Shown: one piece after another, positions 45,609 to 56,756 of the stretch | Numbering within the stretch: position 1 is the stretch's first letter | Layout of the letters: each line of letters starts with the position of its first letter | From: Rotaria macrura | Taxonomy: Eukaryota; Rotifera; Eurotatoria; Philodinida; Philodinidae | Direction of reading: 5' to 3' | DNA length: 64,000 nt | NCBI GenBank assembly: GCA_900239685.1 | Contig: OENT01000033.1 | Location: 238,130-302,129, forward strand | Made by a program: the position numbers and the translations under genes | Notes under the pieces: model-generated | What the model saw: only the letters and a program-made list of their open reading frames with translations | Databases searched by the model: none | Told to the model about the DNA's origin: nothing

Positions 45609-46548
45609 TTAAGTATCAGATGTGGTCCTTTTAAATGAATCGATAGGTAAGTCTAATTTTTCACCTTGTCGATTTTCAACTGAACGAAAATAACAAGCTG
45701 GTAGAAAACCATTCTCATTTCCAGAACAAAGTATAACATTATTATCTGATACGAAGAATTGAAAGCCATCTAACGAAAATAGAATCAAGAATTCATACAA
45801 AAGAAATATATATTCAATCAATATTTTTCATCAAACCTTTTAACGCTTTTTCCATATCGATATAAATATATATTTGAACATTTGATCGCATTCCTTTTTG
45901 TGTAACATAAATATAATGGGAATTAAAGTTAAATTTAGTTCATTCTATTACATACCACTAATAACGCCTGATTCTTTCGGTTTTCCTGGCGCAAAATGAA
46001 TATGTTTTCTGTTCATTTTTGATAATCCCTTAACAAATTCGAACAATAAATAAAAAAGAACAAGTCATTTTGTATCATACTTTATCTTTAATTAATGGCC
46101 AAAATTTCATATACGTTCCATGTAATACCGTAGGGTACTCATTAGGATCTGTTATTTGTCTCATATCAATATTAGCTTCTTCTAATGAATGACCTTGATG
46201 TGCACGAATCATTCTTTTACCGGTTGTTTCATCTATTTTAAGACCGAAACGTTGTTTATCATTTATTTCAACACATCGATAAATATCCTCAGCTGTATAC
46301 ATATTAGCGAATGATCGATGTTGTAGGATATCATCTACAAATAAATAACCGTCCGCCTGAAACTGCAACCCTTCGTTGAGTGCAGCATGACGAAGAAGCC
46401 AAGATAAAGTCTTGGATAATTGGTTGGATTTTCCAGAAGAAGCTCTACCTGCACCGCGACTCTGTAATAAAGTTAAAAATAACAAAACCTGAACGAGTTT
46501 ATTCATTAAACATACATTGGACACTCTTTGATTCTTTCTTGTTGTCAT
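45609..46548 (-). CDS. TRPT1: tRNA 2'-phosphotransferase (Tpt1/KptA family)
   Basis: Five exons: 46548-46516, 46461-46081, 46028-45956, 45893-45837, 45769-45609, giving 234 residues. The enzyme transfers the splice-junction 2'-phosphate of ligated tRNA to NAD+, giving ADP-ribose 1"-2"-cyclic phosphate and nicotinamide. Family motifs: SKTLSWLLRHAALNEGL (catalytic Arg-His), DGYLFVDDIL, NDKQRFGLKI, IRAHQGHS (Arg and His), VLHGTYMKFWPLI, HIHFAPG, VISGMRSNVQIYIYID (substrate Arg), and FQFFVSDNNVILCSGNENGF. All catalytic positions I can recall are present. The first exon is only 11 codons (MTTRKNQRVSN), but the split is in phase. A Helitron carrying heat-shock-element units starts 284 bp upstream of the start codon. 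Confidence 0.93.
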
Positions 46549-46915
46549 CTTATCTAGAAACAAATGATTTACTACTAAAACCTTTCGAAATAGTATAGTT
46601 TATATGAGGTTAGAAAAAAAACGGAAACTGTCAAAATCAACTAGAAGACTATGAATCATAGTATTGCATCATTTTTAGATGGGTATACGTAAGTTTTTAT
46701 CTTATGTCCGCTATTGCAAAGTGACGCATGTGTATGTAGAAATTATCGTCACGATGATTCATTATCGTCACGACATTTTTTGTAAAAACATTTTCGTGTT
46801 ATTCTATCAATTCGATTGAAACCTGCTATCATCTATATAAATAATGTTCAGTGTCTGTCTGTATGTTTCTCTGTGTCGGATCAAAGGTTAAAGGTGAAAG
46901 TATAAAGGCTAAGGA

Positions 46916-46923
46916 TTCTAGAA
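46916..46923. promoter_or_regulatory. Heat-shock-element half pair (TTCTAGAA)
   Basis: TTC-N2-GAA inside Helitron copy 1; two HSE units. Confidence 0.45.
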
Positions 46924-46965
46924 TTGCCTAGACTTTACCAGATTTATGCGGCGCTAACTCTAAGT

Positions 46966-46988
46966 TTCTAGAATGTTCTGGAACTTTC
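46966..46988. promoter_or_regulatory. Perfect five-unit heat-shock element in Helitron copy 1
   Basis: Reads TTC-N2-GAA-N2-TTC-N2-GAA-N2-TTC without a mismatch, the canonical HSF binding array of alternating nGAAn units. The same five units occur at the corresponding place in Helitron copy 2 (54611-54633). It lies about 420 bp upstream of the TRPT1 start codon. Binding is predicted, not shown. Confidence 0.65.
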
Positions 46989-47089
46989 TACATTTCTCTG
47001 GAACTTTCACTTGGGACCATGTGGGCATCTTAAAGATCAAGGTTACAGGTCAAAAGCTAAAGGTGAAGCCGAGTGGTGCTATGTTCCAA

Positions 47090-47142
47090 GAAAGTTCTAG
47101 AAATATGTAGACTTTTCCAGAATGTTATAAAGTCTTCTAGAA
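47090..47142. promoter_or_regulatory. Cluster of further heat-shock-element units in Helitron copy 1
   Basis: Three perfect units, GAA-N2-TTC-N2-GAA, lie at 47090-47102. They are followed by TTCCAGAA at 47115-47122 and TTCTAGAA at 47135-47142. Confidence 0.5.
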
Positions 47143-47469
47143 TTTTTTATAATCTGTGATAGTGATCTGGCGTTTACTGGAATTTTCCAGCAGACTCTAG
47201 AATTTTCAGTGACCATGCCCTATGCATGATCGAGAATGTTTTCGAAGGCTCTCGGATTGGTAATAATGGCATAAGGCTATAAGTATATAAGAGTACACGG
47301 GTATAAGGTTGCAGCAGTGTAGGGCTATAACGTAGCAAGACTACAAGGTTATCTATCTATAGCTATACGATTGGAACCGGCAGATTTTCTATTATTGGGT
47401 AAAGGTTGAAGTACTGATATGAAAATTTACAGAAAAATCAACCGTGCAGTATGCACGGGACCTCCCTAG

Positions 47470-48118
47470 TTAATTTAATAATGTACACTGAAAATTTCAC
47501 AATGGAGCTTTGAAAAATATCTTCTAAGTTGTCATTAAATATTTATGTCTGCTATTAGAGCGACATTCATAAGAATGTTTTTTACATGGCATAGGTAATG
47601 TTTTCTAATGTAAAACACGACTTAGCTACTATTGATAGTCAAAAGAGATGATTGCAGTTGATTCATGAGAAAAAAAATCTAGTCCGTATCTTAATAGATT
47701 ATTCTCGCAAAAATACAAAAATAGATTCAATTGCTTCATGCAACAAAACGAATTCTTATTGTTCTGTGATCTTTGACTGTATATCAATAACACCTGATAT
47801 TGATTGCTTTCGGATCATATTTCATAACACCTGACAGGATTGAAAATTTTCTTCGTACGATGTGATGAGGAATGAATCATTTCTTTATACAGAAAAATAA
47901 ACTTCAACATATTAAGATAGTCAAAGAATAGTAGAGCTATGTGCACAAATTTCTATACTTAGTAATTTTAAAATTAAAGAGAAAAAAAAGCAAAGACTAG
48001 TCGTATAAGAAACAGTAGATTTTCCAACTAACTTTATTGATGTTTATATTTAATAGCATAATGAAACAAAACAATAAAACTCATTAAATGTTCAAAAAAT
48101 AAACGACAACAATATATT
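47470..48118. other. Intergenic, no feature seen
   Basis: 649 bp of AT-rich DNA between the Helitron and the DPM1 stop codon. It presumably includes the DPM1 3' UTR; the reverse strand has AATAAA-like words near 48040-48080. Confidence 0.5.
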
Positions 48119-49290
<1,172 letters not shown>

Positions 49291-50334
49291 TTAGAATAAA
49301 GTACAACATCGATTTGTTTTTCTTGCCTAAAATAGAACATAATAGATTAAAAATAATATGAGAAAATATTCATACAGTTGTATAGAATGCTTTAGCCTCG
49401 AAACTTAAATCACTTGATCGTGCAACCAAATCATCAATTTTTTCACCACGCTCAAGTACATTAACCAATGTATTTTTCTAAAAATGAAAAACAAAACATT
49501 TCACTTATTGACCTACGTGAAACGAGCAAAAAAAAACAACTCACAAGAATATCTTTGGTATCATCAAGATCCTTTTGAAGACGCATTAATGGATCAGCTT
49601 CATGTGGATTCTATATTTCAATAGATTCACGCAATAGAGAAAAACTAATTAACATACATATATATATATGCGTACCCTACCTGATATTTCGTTAAACTAT
49701 TAGCCAGTGATGCCAATTTACCTGTTCTAATATAAGACAATTTGTATATCGATTAATAGTTATACCCGACTAAATGAACTTACTGTTCTCCCATTTGAGA
49801 CCAAGAAGCCGGTGGATATGTATTAGTAAAATCATCCATAATCTTAAGTTAGAAAACTAGAAAAATAAAGTAGATGAAACATTGAATCCTTACTTTACTG
49901 AGAAGAGTGTGTGCAACACGTTGCGGATATTCACTATCAGCAATAATAACTGATGCTAAACCATCTGAACGAACGTATACATGGACCATAGCTTTAAAAA
50001 CCATGTTAAGAAATAAGATCATTTTCAAATAAGATAGTATACATGCCATTTCTTTTCTTTTTCCTTACCATTGACATTTTGATCAGCTTCAACTGATTGT
50101 CGTGTATCCAACGCAGTACGTTCGGTAACTGTTCGTGCTGAAAAAACAAGTAATGGTTGTACACTGAAATAAATACAAAAACATAACATCTGATATAAAA
50201 TTGATCGATACTGAAATAATGTCTCACCCACGCCGTTCGAAGTAACCAAAACTCTCGAGGTTAAATTCATTTTGAAGTATTTTTACTTTTTTATCACCTT
50301 CCTTTTGTAAAATGAATATTGCCAATAATTTCAT
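49291..50334 (-). CDS. YKT6: R-SNARE YKT6
   Basis: Eight exons: 50334-50228, 50163-50069, 49991-49894, 49842-49784, 49726-49681, 49610-49545, 49477-49376, 49326-49291, giving 202 residues (human 198). The N-terminal longin domain starts MKLLAIFILQKEG and includes HVYVRSDGLASVIIADSEYP and QRVAHTLLSK. The SNARE motif runs from QKDLDDTKDILKNTLVNVL through ERGEKIDDLVARSSDLSFEA, with the zero-layer Arg in ERGEKID. The C-terminus CCTLF gives adjacent cysteines for palmitoylation and CaaX prenylation, replacing the membrane helix as in all YKT6 proteins. It acts in ER-Golgi, endosomal and autophagosome-lysosome fusion. Every intron is 50-80 bp and in phase. Confidence 0.96.
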
Positions 50335-52432
50335 TGTGTGAATCAAAGAGTTATTTGATATGAATTATGGAATACTTCAACAAGAATGACAAAAAATCTA
50401 AATAAAAATTATAAAAATAAAAAAGATCCATTAGTTAGAAAACTACTTGCCAATAGATTCAAGAAAATAATACTCGAAGAACTTCTTTTAACGTAAATGC
50501 TGACGTCAATCAACGAAGGCTTTTGTGTTTTATGACTCAACTATGGATGATATGGCAATCGGAAACCAATGAACGCTCAACTAAACAAATAGAAAGATGT
50601 CGCCCGATGACAAATCAGATAGCATGCCAAATAGATTATGTACCAACATTCATGATTCAAATTTATTTATTATGTTTTGTAGTAACATTGAACGTGAGTG
50701 AATCATCAAAATAATGAAGTTTGGTCATTATTGAATCACCTATTTATTTATTCTTCAGTAAAAGAAGATGTGAGTCATCTTTTAAATAGAAGTCTTATTT
50801 TCTGACAACATCTCAAAGATATAGAGTCTATAGAGGATCATTGCATATGATTTCGTTTAATTAATGAAACGCTGAACTATACTGAAATTAATTTCTTATC
50901 CGCACATATGACAAGTGAATTGGAACGTATTCTAAGAGAAATGATCGAAGAGTACAGTAAATCATCATGTTTCATATGAATTATATCTGAATTTGAACTT
51001 TATTTCTTTATTAGAAATAAAAATATGACTCATTAAAGGTATTCTGTCCAAAAGATTAGGAATATTTATTACGAAAAAAATCACGTTCAAAACCGGTTTA
51101 ATCTAGTATTGCCATGAGTGATGAATCTCAAGCTTTCACAGTATGAGAGATTATGACGATTAAAAGTGTGTTGAACTTTTTCAGTGATAAGACAAACCAT
51201 TTTAAAGCCATTTCAACTAGGAAAGACTAAAACAAAATTTTATTGCAGAGTAATCGAACACGTCATCCATCACTAATATTCTAGAGAGTTCAACTATTAC
51301 ATACTGTATGAATGTAATGAATCCGACATTAAGTTCGATGTTCATTTTTGACCTTAGGCTTTCGTAACCAGTAGTTAAACAGGAACAACGATATTGCCCG
51401 TATGAATGACTTTGTTAGTATTGCTTTGATTATATGATTACTCATTACAGCATTTGTCAATCCAAATTTGACCATATGAGATTTCACAACATCTCTAGCT
51501 GTTGAATTTTTAAGTCATTTACTTTTTTTTATACAAACGTGTACCACGGGCAATATTGAGATTTCTTTCGTTAATTGTCTACATACAAGTTACTTTTTTC
51601 ATCATCTGACGTTGAGTATAATAAAAATCAAATTCGATGAATTGACTTTTAGTGTACGCACGCTCACACTGTTCGCTTGGTTATTATCTCTTGAATATGA
51701 TCCAAAACTTGTTCGTTGATTAGCTTTGCAAGAAAACAATCTATTTCTATCAGATTTATTTCCAATCGATTATAACCGATACCGTATCATCATATTTTGT
51801 ATATTTGCTTTTGTCAAGTATTAGTCTCTTTGACGTGCTAAATTTTTCACTAAGAAGCCTCTAACTATTTCCAGATAGTTGAATTACATCGCGTTTACAA
51901 AACATGAAATTTTCGTTAGAAATTCGACAATCCAGTCATGGCAAGGTTTCTATATTAAAAAAGAGCATAGGAACAGATGCAAAATTAAAACGAAAGAAAA
52001 GTTTAATAATAAAAAAACAATCGAAATTTAGATTCTTTTGATTATTCTCACAGACGTATCAATTTCAATGAGAAGATTTTCTCTTTTTCGTAAAAGAATC
52101 CAAAATTGGTCTTCTCATATCATGAGACAATTCTGAAAAAAACTTGTTGAATAGCTAGCATTGCCTCATACTTGCTTGAGAAACTTTCGTCTCATGCATG
52201 TAATTTTTTTCCAACACAATTCTGACTAGTTCGTTCTTCTTGAAAATATTCGATAACAATATACTTAATTGTTCACAAAGAAACTTTATTTACACAACAT
52301 ACAACATATCATATATAAATGTTTTTAGTTATTAAAACAAAATAAAATCAGCGAAAACATATCAATAGGTATTTATGTTTCTAATTATCGGTTTTGACGA
52401 AATTGAAAACAAAACACTATCTACTAGATGAA
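50335..52432. other. Intergenic with a decayed coding relic
   Basis: 2.1 kb between YKT6 and the first zinc-finger paralogue. It contains the YKT6 promoter at its left end and the coding-like relic described separately at 50523-51830. The remainder is AT-rich with no structure. Confidence 0.5.
50523..51830 (+). pseudogene. Possible decayed protein-coding gene
   Basis: Several blocks translate into protein-like sequence without recognisable homology. They are an open frame at about 50533-50695 (MTQLWMIWQSETNERSTKQI...), a frame at about 50760-50990 (KEDVSHLLNRSLIF, RLINETLNYTEINFLSAHMT, ELERILREMIEEYS) and a frame at about 51634-51815 (ELTFSVRTLTLFAWLLSLEY, LALQENNLFLSDLFPIDY). Within the last two, the stops interrupting the reading are all TGA. 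The blocks cannot be joined with in-phase splice sites. The family is unknown; it could also be chance coding-like sequence. Confidence 0.35.
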
Positions 52433-55400
52433 TTAAAGATGTGACTTCGTTTTATACGTGCCTGCGATACGTTCATTTTTATTGAAAAGTATAAGATCAG
52501 CGTCAATAGATTTACTCTTCACGGCGTCGAGGATTTTTTTTGCAGCACCATATTTCATGTTATGATATCGCTGAAGATGATTTGTTAGATATGATAATCC
52601 AACTCGATCCTTTTCACATGGTATATGTGTTAATGCAGATAATGATGCTTGTGCACCAAATACATGTTTTGAATCTGTTAAGGGACAATTGAAAAAGAAA
52701 TCTTCATTCTAAAAGTCAACAAACCAATAAAGAATTTTCGAAGGAAATTACGTTGAATATACTGTACCAGAATAATTTCATTGTCCGAAAATAATTTCGT
52801 TCGATCTGGTGATTGATGATTAACAATAGCGTTTTGTAATCGTATAGCACATTCAGGCAACATTCGATGATAATTTTCAAAATGTCGTATTAAATTAGCT
52901 TTACTTAATGTTATTGAATGACAACCGAAGCGAATTCTATGTTCAAGTTTTATACCATATGCATTCGGTTGATTTAATGGACATGAATAGGTTCTATTCG
53001 AGTACGAGCTAACTATCATACACTTGGTGTCATCCATGAATTGATAGCTAATTAGAAAAAAACAACAACAACAACATAGAACTAAGAAAAACTAAAGACA
53101 AAATATGAATTATTTTTCTTTACTCTCGAAGCGACTTTTCTTCTTTTTCTCGTTGTCCAGATGAAAGTTTTCTCAATTCAATTGAATATGATTTTATTTG
53201 TTCGAAATCATGTTGACCAATGTAACATTCATTTTCTTGTTTGGACTTGATTAACTTATATTGTTTATCGTTTAAAAAAGCAGTTGCAGTTTCCGCAAAT
53301 ACAAGTCGCTGTCGAATTTCTTGTTGTTCTTCATCATACATACGATTGATACGTTCAATTTCATATTGACGACGCCGTACAATCTATTTTTGTTTTCAAC
53401 ATGAATAGAAATATGGACTCTTCTCTATCTACAAATTTTATTCTTTGATCCTAAAGATTTTTGTGATAGAAAGCACTCAACTATAATAACAGCACACTTT
53501 CATGCATAAGAGGAGATGATCTCATTGATAAGTCTACACTGGGCGAGGAAATTAATCTATTTCAAGTAGTGAAAATAATCTTGACCGTCCCTCATTTTGA
53601 TAAGGCTGAACTATTATAGAATAGCCAATCAAATAGTAAGAGCCACAGACCGAAACGAATAGAAAACTCTCAATTGGATTCGATTCAATTGGACCTACTT
53701 TTTCAAAATATCAATTCGATCTGATTCGATTCTGGTTGAGTCGAATCGAATCATTCGACAATTCGATTCGTTTTTGGTCTCCAGTATGAGCATTGAAAGT
53801 ATGACTCTTGATTTTTACATCGCTCGAGTTTGCTTTTCTATTGATATACTCTGTTTGAAGTTACTATTACGATCAATGTCATATCAACAAATACACTTTG
53901 TCAAAACAAAACAAGAGATATTAACCTATTCTTGTCAAGCAAACAGAGAGGAATTTCAAAGTATGTCGCTATTAAAAATCATTCGAAGCTATTAATTTTT
54001 ACATATATTAATCCAAGAGATCATCCATAAAACAAAATCATGGATTGCATTCATCTCTCTGTGACAACCGTATGATTTCGAGGCTTGTGCATTTGTGCAA
54101 CAGAATGAACAGAACAAATTTATCATTTACAACTGTAGTCAACATGATGAACTAGCGAGGTGCTGTGCATACTGCACGGTTGATTTTTCTGTAAATTTTC
54201 ATATCAGTGCTTCAACCTTTATCCAATAATAGAAAATCTGCCGGCTCCAATCGTATAGCTATTGATAGATAACCTTGTAGTCTTACTCACTTATAGCCCT
54301 ATACCCCTGTAACCTTATACCCTTGTACTCTTATCTACTTATAGCCGTATACCATTATAATCTATCTGAGAGCCTTCGAACACAATGTCGACCATGCATA
54401 GGGCATGGTCACTGAAGATTCTAGTGTTTTGGAATATTCCAGTAAACGCCAGTTCATTATCAGAGATTATAGAACATTCTAGATGACTTCATAACATTCT
54501 GGAAGAGTCTACATATTTCTAGAACTTTCTAGGAACATAGCACCACTCGGCTTCACCTTTAGCTTTTGACCTGTAACCTTGATCTTTAAGATGTCCACAT
54601 GGTCCTCAGTGAAAGTTCCAGAACATTCTAGAAACCTATAGTTAGCGACGCATAAATCTCGTAACCTCTAGGAAATTCTAGAATCCTTAACCTTTAAACT
54701 TTTACCTTTAACCTCTGACCCAGCACAGAGAAACACAGAGACATAGATGCTGAACATTATATATATAGTATATATAGATTATAGAAAATTCTCGATGACT
54801 TTGTAACATAGTGAAAGAGGATACATATTTCTTGAAATTTCTAGGAATATAGTAGCATCCAATTTCACCTTTAACTTTCGACCTTTAACCTTGATCTTTA
54901 ACGTATTCACATGGTCTTAATTGAAAGTTTGAGAAAAATCTAGAAAATTCCAGAAATCAATAGTTAGCGCCACATATATCTGGTAACCTCTAGGAAATTC
55001 TAGAATCCTTAACCTTTAAACTTTCACCTTTAACCTTGATCAGGCGCAGAGAAACATTACAGACAGACACACAGACACTAAACATTATATATATAGATTT
55101 ATACGCGTATCAAACCACTTTCAGAAATCTTATGTTGCATCAATCTCTATCATTATCAATAATGTACTACATAGTATACCAAATGATCTTGGAACAGTCC
55201 TACAGATGGTTATCATCTGATTTCAATTTGTTCGATAGCTTTAATGTTACTCATTTAAAGTTGAAATATGAACCAGATCGATGGATATCCCCGACTGAGT
55301 GCTCGCATCAACTATCCTTTGATGCGTACATATCTCCATCAAACATCTTATTGTTTTGATTTTCATAACATATGTGATAGAATCTCATCATATTCAATGG

Positions 55401-55681
55401 ATATTCTTTTTTCTCGAAACATTCGAACAAATTTTTTCCATGATATCATAAAATCAATCAAGGTATGCTCATGTTTCTTTTTTTCTCACTTGTGTTTCAG
55501 CAACATTGACTTCTTTCATTAAACTACTTGTTGATCGATCTAGATGATCGAGTAAATTCGTAAAATCATCCACGAATAAATCACCATGTGCAATTAAATG
55601 TTCCAAACAAACGTTTTGCATGCAATGATTGCTACACGTTGAAAATATTTCAAACGAACAACCAGGATGTTGACATGTCAT
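52433..55681 (-). CDS. B-box-like / coiled-coil / twin CPL-finger protein, paralogue A
   Basis: Four exons: 55681-55490, 53383-53124, 53047-52768, 52708-52433, giving 335 residues, all in phase. The N-terminus MTCQHPGCSFEIFSTC-SNHC has the spacing C-x4-C-x7-C-x3-C-x4-C-x2-H-x3-H, shared with paralogues B and C and similar to a B-box zinc site. A helical, Glu/Gln-rich coiled coil follows (RRRQYEIERINRMYDEEQQE). Two related fingers come after it: YSCPLNQPNAYG...GCHSIT...IRHFENYHRM and FNCPLTDSKHVFG...PCEKD...NHLQRYHNM, each C-P-L...C...H-x4-H. Between them is AIVNHQSPDRTKLF, with counterparts in the paralogues. No RING domain is seen, so a TRIM-type ligase role is not supported; function unknown. 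Intron 1 is 2106 bp and contains two Helitron copies, which explains its size. Confidence 0.82.
53671..53770. repeat. ATTCGA-rich degenerate repeat in intron 1 of paralogue A
   Basis: About 100 bases rich in ATTCGATT/AATCGAAT words in both orientations (TCGAATCGAATCATTCGA). Confidence 0.55.
54152..54778 (-). mobile_element. Non-autonomous Helitron, copy 2 (627 bp)
   Basis: On the minus strand it starts TCTATATATACTATATATA after an A and ends CTAG before a T. The terminal hairpin region reads CCGTGCAGTATGCACAG; one stem base has changed relative to copy 1. The interior aligns with copy 1 along its length. It sits in intron 1 of paralogue A, on the same strand as that gene. Confidence 0.9.
54611..54633. 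promoter_or_regulatory. Perfect five-unit heat-shock element in Helitron copy 2
   Basis: On the plus strand: GAA-N2-TTC-N2-GAA-N2-TTC-N2-GAA. This is the counterpart of 46966-46988 in copy 1. Some spacer bases differ between copies while all TTC/GAA units are kept. Confidence 0.65.
54779..55097 (-). mobile_element. Truncated Helitron, copy 3 (5' half, 319 bp)
   Basis: On the minus strand it starts TCTATATATATAATGTTTAG after an A and aligns with the first half of copy 1. It stops exactly where the 5' end of copy 2 begins (...TTTTCTATAA, then TCTATATATAC). No 3' hairpin or CTAG belongs to it, and the missing half is not found on the other side of copy 2. Confidence 0.85.
54923..54955. promoter_or_regulatory. 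Degenerate seven-unit heat-shock element in Helitron copy 3
   Basis: Seven alternating 5-bp units on the plus strand (GAA, TTt, GAA, aTC, GAA, TTC, GAA) with two substituted units. It corresponds in position to the five-unit element of copies 1 and 2. Confidence 0.45.
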
Positions 55682-55846
55682 GATGATGAAATATCTGAAA
55701 TGATATATTATTTATTTTCATAATAAAAACAAAACAATAACACAGCTTAACGACAGAAATCATAGTCTACAAGTATGAATTGAAATGAACACTATTTTCT
55801 GTTTCTTTTCTGAAATGAAAGAAAAACTAAAAGCGATGACTGTGAA

Positions 55847-56756
55847 TCATTTCTTTTTTATAATCTCATTTATCTTTTGTAATCGAAGACGATGAACAAT
55901 TTTTAAATGTAACGGTAAGAATTTCTTCGTCACACTAGTTGTACATGGCGTATGAAGTATTCCACTTTCTATTGGTTTATCATGTAATGGACACAATTCT
56001 TTATCATCCATTGTCGTTACTTGGGTGTTCGCCGGAAATATTATTTTTTCTTTTGGATCTAAATCGAGCATAATGGCATTCATTAAATCATTGGCGTATT
56101 GAGTTTTCAACTGATGATAAACACGAAAATGATTGAGCAAACGACGAATTCTTCTATTTGCAGTACATAAGGGTACATTATGTGATGATAAAAGACCAAA
56201 GCTATTTAAACTTTTTAAAGGACATTGCCTAGCCATTCCTTGTTTCGGTTCGATTCGAACTGGACATTCTTGCTTATCTAAATACAATATACTTTGAATA
56301 TGACACATAGAAATGTTGAATAGAGACAATACCTTTCAAACAATTCTTATTGAGATTTACTTGATTTAATAAACTATCAACGTTTTGAAAATCCTGATGT
56401 GTTAATTCAATTTCATCGTTTTTTATTTTAATTAAATGTTCGTGTATTTTATTATATTCTTCTTGAAAGTTATTTACTGGTATGGACCTTGTTTCAATTG
56501 TATTTATTTGTGTGTCATGATTTCTTTTGAGATGAGCAAGTTGTTGATGATGTTCTTGAATTAAATCTGCTTTTCTTGTCTCTATTAATTGTAATAAATC
56601 ATTTGCTGGTGTCATCAAATTCTGAAGAAGTTCTTCGAATTCTGTTGCTAAAGATTGTCGATGTTCATTTATATGTTCTTCACAGAGAGACCAATGACAA
56701 TGGTTTGTACAAATTGAATGAATAGGATGCAAACAATTAGGTTGTTGACATGACAT
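55847..56756 (-). CDS. B-box-like / coiled-coil / twin CPL-finger protein, paralogue B
   Basis: Two exons: 56756-56333 and 56277-55847, giving 284 residues. The N-terminal site MSCQQPNCLHPIHSIC-TNHC, then SLCEEHINEH, has the same Cys/His spacing as paralogues A and C. A coiled coil of about 100 residues follows (LLQLIETRKADLIQEHHQQL, KRNHDTQINTIE). The two fingers are QCPLKSLNSFG...PLCTANRR...NHFRVYHQL and LCPLHDKPIESG...PCTT...LHLKIVHRL, linked by NAIMLDLDPKEKIIF. It ends in NEIIKKK, like paralogue C. The start is 165 bp from the stop... of the next upstream exon of paralogue A on the same strand, so the cluster is compact. The multi-exon structure differs from A (one intron here, three there). 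Function unknown; a nucleic-acid or protein-binding zinc protein is plausible. Confidence 0.82.

Larger units (their letters stand above)
46832..47469 (+). mobile_element. Non-autonomous Helitron, copy 1 (638 bp)
   Basis: It begins with TCTATATAAATAATG after a host A (46831) and ends with CTAG before a host T (47470), as Helitrons insert between A and T. Seven bases before the terminal CTAG is the expected hairpin CCGTGCAGTATGCACGG (47442-47458). No Rep or helicase sequence is present. The interior contains repeated AAGGTTAAAGGTGAAAG words and many TTCTAGAA-type palindromes. Two further copies lie at 54152-54778 and 54779-55097 in opposite orientation. Confidence 0.92.
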
